Below, in pieces: positions 1 to 9,208 of a stretch of 64,000 bases of DNA (its first letter is position 1; each line of letters starts with the position of its first letter). The notes beneath the pieces were generated by a model, which saw only the letters and a program-made list of their open reading frames with translations, did not search any database and was not told the origin of the DNA. The translations under genes and the position numbers were made by a program. Source of the stretch: CALMFG01 sp963666035 (GTDB taxonomy: Bacteria > Bacillota > Clostridia > Christensenellales > CALMFG01); NCBI GenBank assembly GCA_963666035.2, contig CAXXJI010000019.1:124001-188000 (forward strand). The letters are read 5' to 3'.

Positions 1-82
1 CCGCAGCAACTAGCAGAAAAAAAAGAATATAGAGCACCTTTACAACATTCGAAAGATGATTTGCATTGTTACTGGTTTCCAT
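1..82 (-). CDS. N-terminus of an unknown membrane protein (partial)
   Basis: The reading frame starts at the ATG at 82 and runs off the left edge, giving about 27 residues that begin METSNNANHL. A ribosome site (AGGGG) lies 5 bases before the start. The last residues visible (VLYILFFLLVAA) look like the start of a transmembrane helix. Too little is present to assign a family. It points the same way as the MMPL gene cluster to its right but is separated from it by a terminator. Confidence 0.5.
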   Translation of the reverse strand, partial: METSNNANHLSNVVKVLYILFFLLVAA

Positions 83-288
83 AATATCCCCTTGCATCTC
101 TTTTGACAATTATATAACAGAGGGATTGATTTTTGTAAAATATTTTTACTTTTTAACAGATATCAAAGTTGGCATCGTGCGATACACTTCTTGGGATAAA
201 TGTCCTCCTTTATTATGTCTCGCTTAGCCTTACAGTTGCTCAAATCAACCGCCATCAAAGTATTCATCCGCGCCGTCCCCTTCCACTG

Positions 289-318
289 AAAAAAGACCTG
301 CAAAAATGCAGATCTTTC
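289..318 (-). terminator. Rho-independent terminator
   Basis: Read on the minus strand, GATCTGCA pairs with TGCAGGTC around a short loop and is followed by six T. It lies about 80 bases past the stop of the 604-residue gene and would end the MMPL/heptad-repeat transcript. The rest of 83-395 holds no convincing gene. Confidence 0.7.
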
Positions 319-395
319 AGTTCCAGTATAAATTTTGTATTTTACCCGTTTTAAAAAAACGATACCAATATCATTTTTGCGCTTCTCACCGAAGA

Positions 396-2210
396 CTATT
401 TAAACAAATCGGATAACCGATCCCAAACGGTTTCTTCGGTCTCCTCCTCCGAGCTGGCTGATCCGGCCGAATCATCCGGGGAACTAATGGCATCAGCGAT
501 CATGACAAACTGAACCAATGAAACCGCCGGATTGCGGCTGTCCACAAAGGATATCGGCTCAAAATCATCGCCCGAGAAAACGGCTGTCATTTCATCAATT
601 TTATCCTGCATCTGCTGAGGCATATCCTCAGTCTCGTCAGCCATCGTGTCCGTGCCATCGGCCAGATCCTCGATGCCGCCTGTGATACTGCCGACGCCAT
701 TAGTCAATTTGCTAACGCCGCTGTTAAATGCGGGGTATCCAGATGCAATCGCGCTGAGCCCATTCACATAGTCATTAAGGCCGGCATCAAACGCCGCGTA
801 ATTCGCGGCCAAAGTAGTAATGCCGTTGCTAAGCTCCATCATCTGGGTCATAAACGCGTTGGTATCCAAGGCCGTCTGCAAATTGGCCGCTATGTCGTTT
901 AGGCCTGCAGCAACCGCATTGATACCGTCAATGGTCGGCGAAAGAGAAGACGCCACCGCATCAAACGCCGGTTTTGTACCGGCATACGTACCCGCTATGG
1001 TCTGCGCCGCAGTATAGTTCGCCACCAGTGTATCCAATGTGCCGTGCAGGCTGATGTCGGTAGCCGCATATAGAGCGCCGATTTCCGCATCACTGAGTGT
1101 CCCGGAAGGTACTGCACTGATAGCCGAATCCAGAGCCGAATACGCCGCGGCATAGGCCTGATCTAAACCATGCAATGCTGTGGAGATGTCCGTCAGCGAT
1201 TGCGCCAACTGAGAAAGCGTACTTGGCAAGGTAGTGAAACTGCTTAAGTCAACGCTCCCTGAACCACCCGAAACCCCTGCCGCCATCTGCTGCAACGCCG
1301 TGTTGATATTCGACGATGCGGATTTTATTCCCGCCGAACCCTGGTTCAACTGACTCAGTCCGTTTCGAATATCGACCGAACCGTCTTTTAAATCTTTTGC
1401 GCCGCTGTTCAGCGAGTACGCGCCGTCCAGCAGTGCAGACGTCCCTTCGTTTAATTCATCAATCGCATCCGTCAGCTTTTCCAAGTCCTCAATCCAGCTC
1501 TCGGTGTCAAACGCGTCGAACTTCATGGAAAGCGGCATCCCGGTCACTTGAACACCGTCAGAATAAAAATCGTGTATCTTTGCGGTCAGCGTAAAATCGC
1601 CGTCTGTACCCGGCATCACGGTGAAGTTAACCGACATATTTTGGCCAGCCACTGCGGTGGTTCCGCCGTCGGCCGCGATATCACTGGCGCATTCGCTGGG
1701 GATAGAAACCGAAATCTGCAGCATGTAGTTATCATAGAAAGTTGAGTCCGAAATACGCTCGTTCTCGGATGTTATAATATGCATTTCCAAAAATCCGGAA
1801 GCGCCTGATAATCCTGCGGCATCCACCGGTGCGCCGTCCAGCATATACTTAATTTTAAAATCCCATGGCAGATCGCCGACGCCTAAGTCGCCCTGATAGT
1901 AAAAGTCTCCCGCTTCTGCGTGGAAATTGACCGATTTGTTTTCCCAATTCAGCGGATCCGTATTACTCAGGTTAGCCACCGTTATATAATCTCCGTAATC
2001 GATGATATCCGAAGGCGTATCCACCTCAAATTGATTAACCACATAGATAGCCCTGACTGCGCCACCGGATTCCAGCTGACCGTACACCACTTCGTTTTTA
2101 TGATATCCGTAATTGGCCGTATCCTCGGCAAAAGCGGCTATTGGCAGGCTTACGGCAACAGCAAAAGCTAAAATTGCGGCTGCTGCTTTTTTCATTTTCT
2201 GATAGAACAT
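396..2210 (-). CDS. Secreted heptad-repeat protein linked to an MMPL exporter
   Basis: The 604-residue protein begins with a signal peptide (hydrophobic run ending AAFA-ED near residue 28). A beta-rich N-terminal half follows, and then a long section (about 235-560) with repeated Leu-x-x-Gly patterns such as LLDGAYSLNSGAKDLKDG. These repeats are typical of YhgE/Pip-like proteins and of partners of MMPL transporters in Bacillota. The C-terminus is acidic (SSEEETEETVWDRL) and lacks a sorting motif. It lies 20 bases downstream of the MMPL gene on the same strand, so the two are probably co-transcribed and may form one export complex. That role is an inference. The ATG at 2210 is preferred because GGGG lies about 12 bases upstream; an ATG at 2195 is possible. 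Confidence 0.75.
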   Translation of the reverse strand: MFYQKMKKAAAAILAFAVAVSLPIAAFAEDTANYGYHKNEVVYGQLESGGAVRAIYVVNQFEVDTPSDIIDYGDYITVANLSNTDPLNWENKSVNFHAEAGDFYYQGDLGVGDLPWDFKIKYMLDGAPVDAAGLSGASGFLEMHIITSENERISDSTFYDNYMLQISVSIPSECASDIAADGGTTAVAGQNMSVNFTVMPGTDGDFTLTAKIHDFYSDGVQVTGMPLSMKFDAFDTESWIEDLEKLTDAIDELNEGTSALLDGAYSLNSGAKDLKDGSVDIRNGLSQLNQGSAGIKSASSNINTALQQMAAGVSGGSGSVDLSSFTTLPSTLSQLAQSLTDISTALHGLDQAYAAAYSALDSAISAVPSGTLSDAEIGALYAATDISLHGTLDTLVANYTAAQTIAGTYAGTKPAFDAVASSLSPTIDGINAVAAGLNDIAANLQTALDTNAFMTQMMELSNGITTLAANYAAFDAGLNDYVNGLSAIASGYPAFNSGVSKLTNGVGSITGGIEDLADGTDTMADETEDMPQQMQDKIDEMTAVFSGDDFEPISFVDSRNPAVSLVQFVMIADAISSPDDSAGSASSEEETEETVWDRLSDLFK

Positions 2211-2230
2211 ATTTCTGTAAAACCCCTTTT

Positions 2231-3196
2231 TTAAGATTGTTTTTCTGTAAAGAACCGCGCTTTCATGGTGGTTTTCCCAATCACCCCATCCAGTAGATAC
2301 AGCATACCGGGCAAAAAGCTGAGCACCATTAACATGGACAATAAAGTTCCCCTGCCCACCAGAATCCCAAGTTCGTAGATGATCGGGCTTGTGGACGTTA
2401 AATATAGCGTGAATCCCGCGGTAGCGAGAATCGTCCCCGATATGAGAATGGGCTTGAACGAAGCGGTAATCGCATCACGTATGGCCGGCTCTTTCGGCAT
2501 ACGCTTTCTAAAATTCATATAATTATGAGTCATCAGTATCGCGTAGTCCACGGTGGCCCCCAGCTGAACTGCGCTGATAATCAGATATCCGACAAAGCTG
2601 ATGGATACCCCCGAAAAATACGGTATAGACAGATTAACCCATATCCCGACTTCAATGGTTAGAAGCAGAATGATTGGCAGCGTTGCCGAACGGAAGGTGA
2701 CCAGCAATACACAAAAAATAGCGAAAATAGCCAATAGGTTGACGACCTGCGTATCCCGTCGAACCACATTTCGCATATCATATGCATTAGCACTCTGACC
2801 CGTCATGTATACTGCATCTTCATAATATGCTTTAGCGGTATCCTGCACCGCCTCAACCACAGCAAACGCTGTATCGCCTTCGGACAGCGTATCGGTGTAA
2901 ACGATATATCGGGCAAAATTATCGGAATAGAAGTTTTGCATGATATCATCACTTAGAATATCCGCTGGGATGGTGTTACCGATCGCTGTCGCGTAACCGG
3001 TCACCGAAGTCACATGTTTAATCTCCTCTATTTCATTGCACATCTCGGTTTCTTTTGCCACGTCCCCGCTGGGCACCAGAAGCGCAATCAACGTGGTCTT
3101 TCCAAATTCCGCTTCTATTTTTTCCGCATCCTGACTGACCCGCGTACTGCTGTCCTGAGAATCACTTCCGTACAGAAACTCGGTATGGCCGCTGTC
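2231..3196 (-). CDS. MMPL family transporter, C-terminal half (frameshifted)
   Basis: This frame carries the second half of the MMPL protein: part of the second extracytoplasmic domain (from TEFLYGSDSQDSS through the TLIALLVPSGD region), then the second bundle of membrane helices with GATVDYAILMTHNYMNFR. That motif is equivalent to the proton-relay helix motif of RND-type transporters. No start codon or ribosome site is needed, because it continues the upstream frame after a one-base shift near 3190. The first in-frame start-like codon would be at 3091, inside the domain. With the shift corrected, the two halves make about 700 residues, the usual length for this family in Clostridia. Confidence 0.8.
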   Translation of the reverse strand, partial: DSGHTEFLYGSDSQDSSTRVSQDAEKIEAEFGKTTLIALLVPSGDVAKETEMCNEIEEIKHVTSVTGYATAIGNTIPADILSDDIMQNFYSDNFARYIVYTDTLSEGDTAFAVVEAVQDTAKAYYEDAVYMTGQSANAYDMRNVVRRDTQVVNLLAIFAIFCVLLVTFRSATLPIILLLTIEVGIWVNLSIPYFSGVSISFVGYLIISAVQLGATVDYAILMTHNYMNFRKRMPKEPAIRDAITASFKPILISGTILATAGFTLYLTSTSPIIYELGILVGRGTLLSMLMVLSFLPGMLYLLDGVIGKTTMKARFFTEKQS

Positions 3197-4295
3197 CTAA
3201 GAAAGCGGGAACAGCCACAAGCGCCACGATCGCGATCGTAGGAATCACAATCTTCATAATGACTTTATATGCCTTTTTAAACTCAGGCAAAATGGTTCGG
3301 TGTTGAGTTTTATCGATCCAATGGTAAAGAGACAGCGTCAGCGCGGGCAGGAACACAACGACCGAAATAAAGCTTAAAACAATCCCTTTTGCAAGGTTCA
3401 GTCCCAAATCGGAACCGATGCCGAAATCCATAAATACCAAAGCCAAAAATCCAAACAGTGTTGTCGCGGCACTGGCCGCGATGGTGGGCAGCGATTCCAC
3501 AATCGCTTTTCCCATCGCCACTTCAACATCATCATAGCGTTTTCGATTGTCCGAAAAACTGTGCAGAAGAAAGATCGCATAATCCAGCGAACACGCCAGC
3601 TGCAGAATGGGTGTGACCTGCTTGGTGACAAAGGAGATGTTGGGTAAAAAAGCATTGATCCCCATATTGATAAACACAGACACGCCGATAGCCGCCAAAA
3701 ACAGAACAGGCTCTACCCATGATGTGGTTGCCAAAACCAATATAATCAGGATGGTCGGAACCAAAATCAGCATGGATTTCATCGCTTCTGATCCGGCCAA
3801 TTTTTGCAGCATCACCAGCGAAGGCGAACTCCCTGCCACTTTGTTATCTTCACCGACGATATCAAGAATATCAAAATAAGCTTGTTCTGCGTGCTCACTT
3901 TCAAGCGTAATTGTAAAGAGGGCGTTTCCATCCTTATAGTAATCTTCCACCACCGATTGTGTCTGCATCTGCAGCGGCTCTTTGATGTCGATGATATCAT
4001 CTAACCAGATAACTTCGCTGACGCCAGGAACCCCTGCCAGCGCCTCTTTATAGGCCAGTGCTTCAGTCAGTGAAACATCGCTGACCATCACACTGGTATT
4101 GGGTATCGCGCTCGAAAACTCATCTTCCATCACTGCGATGGCTTTTGTGGAAGGTGCACTGTCCGGAAGATAATCGATCATATTGTAATTGACAACCACC
4201 AAATTCTGTAAAAACAGGCTGGCCGCAACAAGCAGTCCAAACAGGATCAAAACGATTTTTCTGTGATGTACAATGAAGTAGGCAAAACGATTCAT
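3162..4295 (-). CDS. MMPL family transporter, N-terminal half (frameshifted)
   Basis: RND-type membrane transporter of the MMPL family, probably exporting a lipid or drug-like substrate. The start is at 4295 (MNRFAYFIVHHRKIVLILF) with GGAG 6 bases upstream; an upstream ATG at 4370 has no ribosome site. The first helix is at residues 12-30, then an extracytoplasmic domain, then a helix bundle with ACSLDYAIFLLHSFSDNR, the usual Asp-containing helix. The frame ends early at FLGQRPYRVSVRK, and the rest of the protein resumes one base out of phase. The shift lies in a short GC-rich stretch (CAGCGGCC) and could be a sequencing error. Expression is likely controlled by the divergent TetR gene. Confidence 0.85.
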   Translation of the reverse strand: MNRFAYFIVHHRKIVLILFGLLVAASLFLQNLVVVNYNMIDYLPDSAPSTKAIAVMEDEFSSAIPNTSVMVSDVSLTEALAYKEALAGVPGVSEVIWLDDIIDIKEPLQMQTQSVVEDYYKDGNALFTITLESEHAEQAYFDILDIVGEDNKVAGSSPSLVMLQKLAGSEAMKSMLILVPTILIILVLATTSWVEPVLFLAAIGVSVFINMGINAFLPNISFVTKQVTPILQLACSLDYAIFLLHSFSDNRKRYDDVEVAMGKAIVESLPTIAASAATTLFGFLALVFMDFGIGSDLGLNLAKGIVLSFISVVVFLPALTLSLYHWIDKTQHRTILPEFKKAYKVIMKIVIPTIAIVALVAVPAFLGQRPYRVSVRK

Positions 4296-4308
4296 AGATT
4301 CTCCGAAA

Positions 4309-4428
4309 TCCAACATAGTGTTGATATAATAGGTATACTGGATTATAATATACATGGTGTTGGATAACAACGAACAAATCCGTCGAAATTGTTTTCAAAA
4401 CGACATACCGGATGTATTGTGTTGGATA
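4309..4428. promoter_or_regulatory. Likely TetR operator repeats (TGTTGGA)
   Basis: The motif GTGTTGGATA occurs at 4357-4366 and 4419-4428, and its complement TCCAACA occurs at 4309-4315. The middle copy overlaps the -35 of the MMPL promoter, and the outer copies flank the divergent promoter pair. Position and repetition fit a binding site for the adjacent TetR regulator; binding is inferred. Confidence 0.45.
4321..4370. promoter_or_regulatory. Overlapping divergent promoters for MMPL and TetR genes
   Basis: Plus strand: TTGATA at 4321-4326, a 17-base spacer, then TATAAT at 4344-4349, driving the TetR gene. Minus strand: TTGTTA at 4370-4365, a 17-base spacer, then TATAAT at 4347-4342, driving the MMPL gene. 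The two -10 elements share four bases, so RNA polymerase could hardly occupy both at once. Confidence 0.75.
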
Positions 4429-4458
4429 GTAATAGAATGTTCACAAAGGGAAATAATC

Positions 4459-5076
4459 ATGGAAAAAAAGAAGCAGGATCGTCGAGTACAATATACAAAA
4501 AAAATGCTGGGAGACGCACTGGTTTCAATGATCATGAATCAGCACATTTCAAGTGTTTCTGTCAAAGAACTCTGTGAAAAAGCGGATATCAACCGAAGCA
4601 CCTTCTATGCCCACTATAAAGATCCTTATGATTTATTATGCCAGATAGAAAAAGAAGTGATAAGCAGAGTCAGAAACTACTTACAGCAGCAAAACTTTGT
4701 GGCTGACGCGCCGCTTCCCCAGCAGATGCTAACCAGTATTCTGGTATACGCCAGAGAAAATCGCGATCTATTTATGGTGCTTCTGGGGGAAAACAGCGAC
4801 TACCTGATTAACGAGGATATTCTCAGTCTGACTCCTGTGATCTCGGAACAATATCGCCTGCCTTTTAAAAAGAATATTCAAGCGTATATGGAGGCCTTTG
4901 GCGTCGCGGGTGCCGTCAGCGTTTTTCAAAAATGGTTAAAAGAAGATGCGGAGGAATCTCCCGATGAAATCTCCCGTCTGGTGGTTCAGCTGCTGCAAAA
5001 CGGCATTTACAGCATGCGACAGCAAACGTATGCTTTAGAAACAAGCCCGAAGGATAATGATGAGAACGTTCAATAA
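4459..5076 (+). CDS. TetR family transcriptional regulator
   Basis: The protein has 205 residues. The N-terminal TetR helix-turn-helix spans about residues 10-55 (SVKELCEKADINRSTFYAHY), and the C-terminal ligand domain is of the type found in Bacillota multidrug and lipid-stress repressors. The start at 4459 (MEKKKQDRR) is chosen over the longer frame from 4354 because GGGAAA precedes it and homology to the family begins there. It is transcribed divergently from the MMPL gene across a shared promoter region, the classical arrangement for a local repressor of an exporter. The ligand is unknown. Confidence 0.88.
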   Translation: MEKKKQDRRVQYTKKMLGDALVSMIMNQHISSVSVKELCEKADINRSTFYAHYKDPYDLLCQIEKEVISRVRNYLQQQNFVADAPLPQQMLTSILVYARENRDLFMVLLGENSDYLINEDILSLTPVISEQYRLPFKKNIQAYMEAFGVAGAVSVFQKWLKEDAEESPDEISRLVVQLLQNGIYSMRQQTYALETSPKDNDENVQ

Positions 5077-5988
5077 TATTCATAGCCATTGTTAAATGGG
5101 CTTCATAGCCAATGAATGATCTATGCTAAGCGATTATGCGTATTGCTTTTCGTTGCGTCAATCTTAACTTATCCATGAGACTAAATATATGATATGGTGT
5201 GAGCTTTTCATGCCACATCCACTTGTGCTCAAAAGTGCCACGCCCCTCAAATAAAGCCGATATCTTTACATCAGCATTTTTATTGGGCAAAAGGGAAGGA
5301 CTCAAGACCTCGCACGCGTTCTTTTCGTACATTTTGGCTACAAATTTCGCATGCTGTGTCCCTATTTGTTTATTTGGTCCCTCTAATCCATAAATCGTGC
5401 TTGAATTATTCTACTTCGTCATTCTGTTTTTGCAGTCATTTAACCTTGCGTCCTTTTGCTAATACAAATGGAGCTCAAGAAATCCATCGGATGTGAGAAT
5501 TTGTGCTGCTCTTTTTACTCTAGCAAGCATTAATCGTAAGTTATGAACCCTTAATATCTTGATTTTCACAGGACTGTCTAAGCGGATTACTTTCAATCGG
5601 ATTTTTAATCTAATGTGTCCAATATTGCCTTACTCATTCAAAAACAGCCCCTTTTTTATTTGCAGAAAATATGAATAATTTTCACGTTTTCATACATCTT
5701 TTATTTTTATACTTTTAATTAACATTATTTGACTTAAATTCGTCATTTTTTGTGATTATTCGGTCGTTTTAATCTTTTATTGTGTATAAATATGCGTATC
5801 AATGTTGGTTGCCATCGAAAAGTGTTTAATATATAATAAAAACATATAATTATTTTGGAGTTATGTTTATAATTCGTAAGTTTTTTAAATAAGTTCAGAT
5901 TGTTGTTCCTGCAAAATCATGCAAAACCGATATCAATCGGTGTCGTATTGACAGCCCTTTGTTTTGAACAACTGTGAGGAGTGAAGAA
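5077..5988. other. Long AT-rich intergenic region before the opp operon
   Basis: About 900 bases with no convincing gene. It becomes strongly AT-rich after 5640. A short stretch, GTGTCCAATATTGC at 5615-5628, recurs at 24021-24034 beside an IS3 remnant, which suggests that old insertion-sequence debris is present here too. The opp promoter lies near the right end. Confidence 0.5.
5809..5837 (+). promoter_or_regulatory. Candidate promoter of the opp operon
   Basis: TTGCCA at 5809-5814, a 17-base spacer and TATAAT at 5832-5837. It would give a leader of about 145 bases before oppB. No riboswitch fold was recognised in that leader. Confidence 0.55.
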
Positions 5989-6252
5989 ATGGCATCGTTT
6001 ATACTAAAGCGGATTGGATCTGCCTTATTGACTTTGCTGCTGGTCATTGCAATTACTTTTTTTCTAATGAATGCGATCCCAGGCAGCCCGTTTATTACCG
6101 AAAAGTCAACCGCCGAGCAAATTGCTCGCGCTGAAGCAAAATATGGACTGGACCAACCCCTAACTGTTCAGTTTGTAAAGTATGTAAAGGGTTATTTCGT
6201 AGGCGACATGGGCACTTCGCTTAAAAATGCAGGAGGGCGGCGATGTTGCTGA
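5989..6252 (+). CDS. oppB: Oligopeptide ABC permease OppB, N-terminal part (frameshifted)
   Basis: This is the first part of the inner permease of the oligopeptide importer. The start MASFILKRIGSALLTLL is preceded by GAGGAG seven bases upstream. The first transmembrane helix and the conserved AIPGSPF and YGLDQPL segments of OppB/DppB are present. The frame is lost after GDMGTSLK inside a run of five A (near 6222-6227) and ends at a TGA at 6252. Deleting one A restores LKMQEGGDVAEII and joins it to the next piece, giving about 310 residues, the normal OppB length. It is first in the opp operon. Confidence 0.88.
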   Translation: MASFILKRIGSALLTLLLVIAITFFLMNAIPGSPFITEKSTAEQIARAEAKYGLDQPLTVQFVKYVKGYFVGDMGTSLKNAGGRRCC

Positions 6253-6931
6253 AATCATATTTCATCAAAATAAATTTGCGCTCTCAATGAAAATCGGTTT
6301 AATTGCTTTGGCGTTAGCCGTCTTGCTGGGTGTTCCGTTTGGCAGCATTGCGGCCTATTACCGTGGCTCATGGCTGGATGGCTTCTTGCGGGTTGTGACG
6401 ACCATCGGGGTTGCAATACCCGGATTTGTCGTGGCCGCCACACTTCTGGTCATTTTCGGCGTGAAACTGCAATGGTTCCCCGTACTCTCCAGCAGTCTGG
6501 AATCAACCAGCGCATATGTACTGCCCGTGTTTGCGCTGGCGTTCTATCCTGCGTGTTATATCGCAAAGCTCACTCGCGCCAGCATGCTGGACGCAATTCA
6601 TCAGGACTATATCCGCACAGCACATGCCAAAGGTTTAAAAACCCGCGCCGTCATTTTCAAACATGCATTGCGAAACTCGCTTATTCCTGTCGTCACCTAT
6701 CTTGGTCCATTAACCGCTTACATTATCACTGGCGGATTTGTTGTTGAAACCACATTCAGCATCCCTGGGCTTGGCAAATATTTTATCTCCAGCATACTAA
6801 ACAGAGATTATCCAATCATTATGGGTACAACGGTTGTGTTGGCTGCTTTAATTATCTTTATGAATCTTCTCGTTGATATCGTTTATAAGCTAATCGATCC
6901 ACGAATTGTTCTGACAAAAGGGGAAATATAA
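6227..6931 (+). CDS. oppB: OppB, C-terminal part (frameshifted)
   Basis: This continues OppB one base out of phase. It carries the remaining membrane helices and the cytoplasmic EAA-type loop that contacts the ATPase (DYIRTAHAKGLKTRAVIFKH, about residues 125-145 of this piece). It ends with IDPRIVLTKGEI, typical of OppB. The ATG at 6227 is followed by plausible coding sequence and GGAGG sits just after it, not before it, so independent initiation is unlikely. The next gene starts three bases after the stop. Confidence 0.88.
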   Translation: MQEGGDVAEIIFHQNKFALSMKIGLIALALAVLLGVPFGSIAAYYRGSWLDGFLRVVTTIGVAIPGFVVAATLLVIFGVKLQWFPVLSSSLESTSAYVLPVFALAFYPACYIAKLTRASMLDAIHQDYIRTAHAKGLKTRAVIFKHALRNSLIPVVTYLGPLTAYIITGGFVVETTFSIPGLGKYFISSILNRDYPIIMGTTVVLAALIIFMNLLVDIVYKLIDPRIVLTKGEI

Positions 6932-6934
6932 ACG

Positions 6935-8311
6935 ATGGATAATAGAAAAACGAGACTGAACCTATTTCATGTTAATGTAGATAAAATTCTCGAAGAAAAT
7001 ACGTTTTCCAATGAAGATTTTGTTGGGGTTTCAACTGAAGAAAAAGAATCGATGGTGGAAAGCCATAAGAGTATCTCCTACTGGCAGGATGCCGTGCGTA
7101 GGTTTAAGCAAAATCATGTGTCCATGGTGGCCTTGTTTGTTGTGCTTTTCATCACACTTTTTGCGGTTGTAGGCCCTTATCTTGTTCCATTTTCCTATGA
7201 AGAACAATATCGCGGATCTATAAAACTTGGGCCTTTTGAAAAATCGGAAGGTGAAATGATTACACAACAGGTGTTGGAGAATGCGGATGCCGTTTACTCC
7301 ACCGCAATGGCACCCGGTTCGCTGACATCGCTTAAAAAAGGCGACTATACTTTTAAATACAATGGAAGGTGGTATACATTCACATTATCCAAAACACTGC
7401 GTTCCGGCTTTTTGGTCTATGACAAAGACGCTGCGAACACATTATACACTGTAAAAGAAGAGGACTTCCTCGAAGGCGGCGATTATGACACAACACCGCT
7501 CGGATATACCATAAGCAGCAAGAAACCGGCAGGGGATGAAGTGCAGCAAATCCAAGTGATTAGAAGCGTTTTCCCTCATATATTCGGCACAGATTCGGCC
7601 GGGCGCGACATCATGACCCGTACCATGTTCGGTTCCCGAGTATCCCTTTTAATCGGTATTATCGCTTCACTTATTGTTCTAGTGATTGGAGCATCTTATG
7701 GCGCCATTTCCGGGCTCCTAGGCGGCAAAGTGGACTTCGTCATGATGCGTATCGTGGAGCTGATATACTCTGTTCCGGATGTTTTGATTGTGCTTCTTTT
7801 ACAGGTCGTTCTACAGCAACCGCTTCAGAGCTGGTTTGACTCATCTTCACTTGGTATCGTAAAAGCACTAAGCTCACTGGGTGTGGGTATCGTCAGTATC
7901 TTTATCACGTTTGCCTTGCTCTATTGGGTGGGCACTGCGCGCATCATCCGTGGGCAAGTACTGATGTTGAAAAAGCAAGAATATGTTACAGCGGCCACCG
8001 TTCTCGGGGCTTCAAATAAACGGATCATACAAAGGCATCTTTTACCAAATACTGTCGGGCAGCTGGTGGTTACCACCTGTCTGCAAATCCCATCGGCTAT
8101 ATTCTTGGAATCCTTCCTCTCTTTTCTGGGGCTTGGAATATCCGCACCAATGTCCAGTTTGGGTTCTATGTGTTCGGATGCGATTGATACTATCACCGTC
8201 TATCCTTATCGACTTTTATACCCAGCCATTTTGCTGAGTTTCTTGGTGCTGTCGCTTAATTTGGTGGGTGATGGTCTACGGGACGCCTTAGATCCTCGAT
8301 TGAAAAAGTAG
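6935..8311 (+). CDS. oppC: Oligopeptide ABC permease OppC with long extracellular insert
   Basis: The protein has 458 residues, against about 300-340 for most OppC proteins. A cytoplasmic N-terminus and one helix (about 55-75) are followed by an unusual section of roughly 120 residues (about 85-205) rich in Gly, Tyr and Lys. The standard region then starts at HIFGTDSAGRDI. The EAA loop (EYVTAATVLGASNKRIIQRH) and the DGLRDALDPRLKK terminus are conserved. The extra section should sit outside the membrane near the binding protein; a receptor-contact role is inferred. GGGGAAA precedes the start. It follows oppB and precedes oppD with short gaps. Confidence 0.92.
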   Translation: MDNRKTRLNLFHVNVDKILEENTFSNEDFVGVSTEEKESMVESHKSISYWQDAVRRFKQNHVSMVALFVVLFITLFAVVGPYLVPFSYEEQYRGSIKLGPFEKSEGEMITQQVLENADAVYSTAMAPGSLTSLKKGDYTFKYNGRWYTFTLSKTLRSGFLVYDKDAANTLYTVKEEDFLEGGDYDTTPLGYTISSKKPAGDEVQQIQVIRSVFPHIFGTDSAGRDIMTRTMFGSRVSLLIGIIASLIVLVIGASYGAISGLLGGKVDFVMMRIVELIYSVPDVLIVLLLQVVLQQPLQSWFDSSSLGIVKALSSLGVGIVSIFITFALLYWVGTARIIRGQVLMLKKQEYVTAATVLGASNKRIIQRHLLPNTVGQLVVTTCLQIPSAIFLESFLSFLGLGISAPMSSLGSMCSDAIDTITVYPYRLLYPAILLSFLVLSLNLVGDGLRDALDPRLKK

Positions 8312-8323
8312 GGAGTTATCTGA

Positions 8324-9208
8324 ATGAGTAATCAATTACTTGAAATTAAAGACTTGAAAGTATCATTTTTCACCCCGGTGGGTGAAGTAAAAGCCGTGAA
8401 TGGCATCAGCTATTCGCTTGGTTATAATGACGTTATCGGTATCGTGGGGGAATCTGGATCGGGCAAAAGTGTGGAAGCCTATGCATTGATGGGTCTGCTG
8501 CAAAGTCCCGGAAAAGTTATTGGCGGCAGTATCACTTTTGAAGGCGAAGACTTGCTTTCGTTTGATGACAAACGGATGGCAGATTTTAGGGGTAACAGCG
8601 CCAGCATGATTTTTCAAAACCCTATGACAAGTTTGAATCCGGTTTATACTATCGGTAATCAACTGGTAGAAGCCTTAACCTGTCACAATAAGGATATATC
8701 CCAGACCGAAGCAAAAAAACGCGCCATTGAGATTTTGGATATGGTGGGTATCAATAATGCATCCAAGCGATTCAATCAGTATCCTCATCAGTTTTCGGGT
8801 GGCATGCGACAGCGCGCAATGATTGCGATGGCACTGATTTGCAACCCTAAGCTTTTAATTGCGGATGAACCGACAACAGCGTTGGACGTAACCATACAGG
8901 CTCAAATCATTGAGCTGATGAAAGATTTGCAGAAAAAAACCAACATGTCCATCATCTTTATTACGCACAATCTTGGTGTTGTTGCAGAAATTTGCGACAA
9001 AGTCATTGTTATGTATGCCGGACATGTGATGGAGCAAGGTTTAGTTAACGATATATTCTATAATCCGCAACACCCATACACCAAAGGCTTGCTGCGCTCA
9101 ATGCCGCGTCTAGACGAAAAAAAAACACGAGCGTATGATTCCAATCGAGGGATCACCGGTCGATATGCTGGACTTGCCGCGCGGCTGCAGCTTTGGTCCG
9201 CGCTGTGA
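8324..9208 (+). CDS. oppD: Oligopeptide ABC ATPase OppD (main part, frameshifted)
   Basis: ATP-binding subunit of the peptide importer. Walker A is GESGSGKS (near residue 42), the signature is FSGGMRQRAMIAMAL, Walker B is LLIADEPTTALDVT, and the H-loop is FITHNLGVV. The frame is lost after MPRLDEKK in a run of nine A (9118-9126) and ends in unrelated residues at 9208. Removing one A gives DEKKHERMIPIEGSPVDML and joins the last 65 residues. The ATPase core is complete in this piece, and only the C-terminal OppD/F-specific extension is separated. Confidence 0.92.
   Translation: MSNQLLEIKDLKVSFFTPVGEVKAVNGISYSLGYNDVIGIVGESGSGKSVEAYALMGLLQSPGKVIGGSITFEGEDLLSFDDKRMADFRGNSASMIFQNPMTSLNPVYTIGNQLVEALTCHNKDISQTEAKKRAIEILDMVGINNASKRFNQYPHQFSGGMRQRAMIAMALICNPKLLIADEPTTALDVTIQAQIIELMKDLQKKTNMSIIFITHNLGVVAEICDKVIVMYAGHVMEQGLVNDIFYNPQHPYTKGLLRSMPRLDEKKTRAYDSNRGITGRYAGLAARLQLWSAL

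Noticed and set aside
5126..5332. Minus-strand frame of 68 codons after the TetR gene.
   Set aside because: No ribosome site or family resemblance and the composition of non-coding DNA.
6218..6240. Programmed frameshift in oppB.
   Set aside because: A-run is short, no classical slippery heptamer or downstream stem was seen, and OppB is not known to use one; an extra base is simpler.
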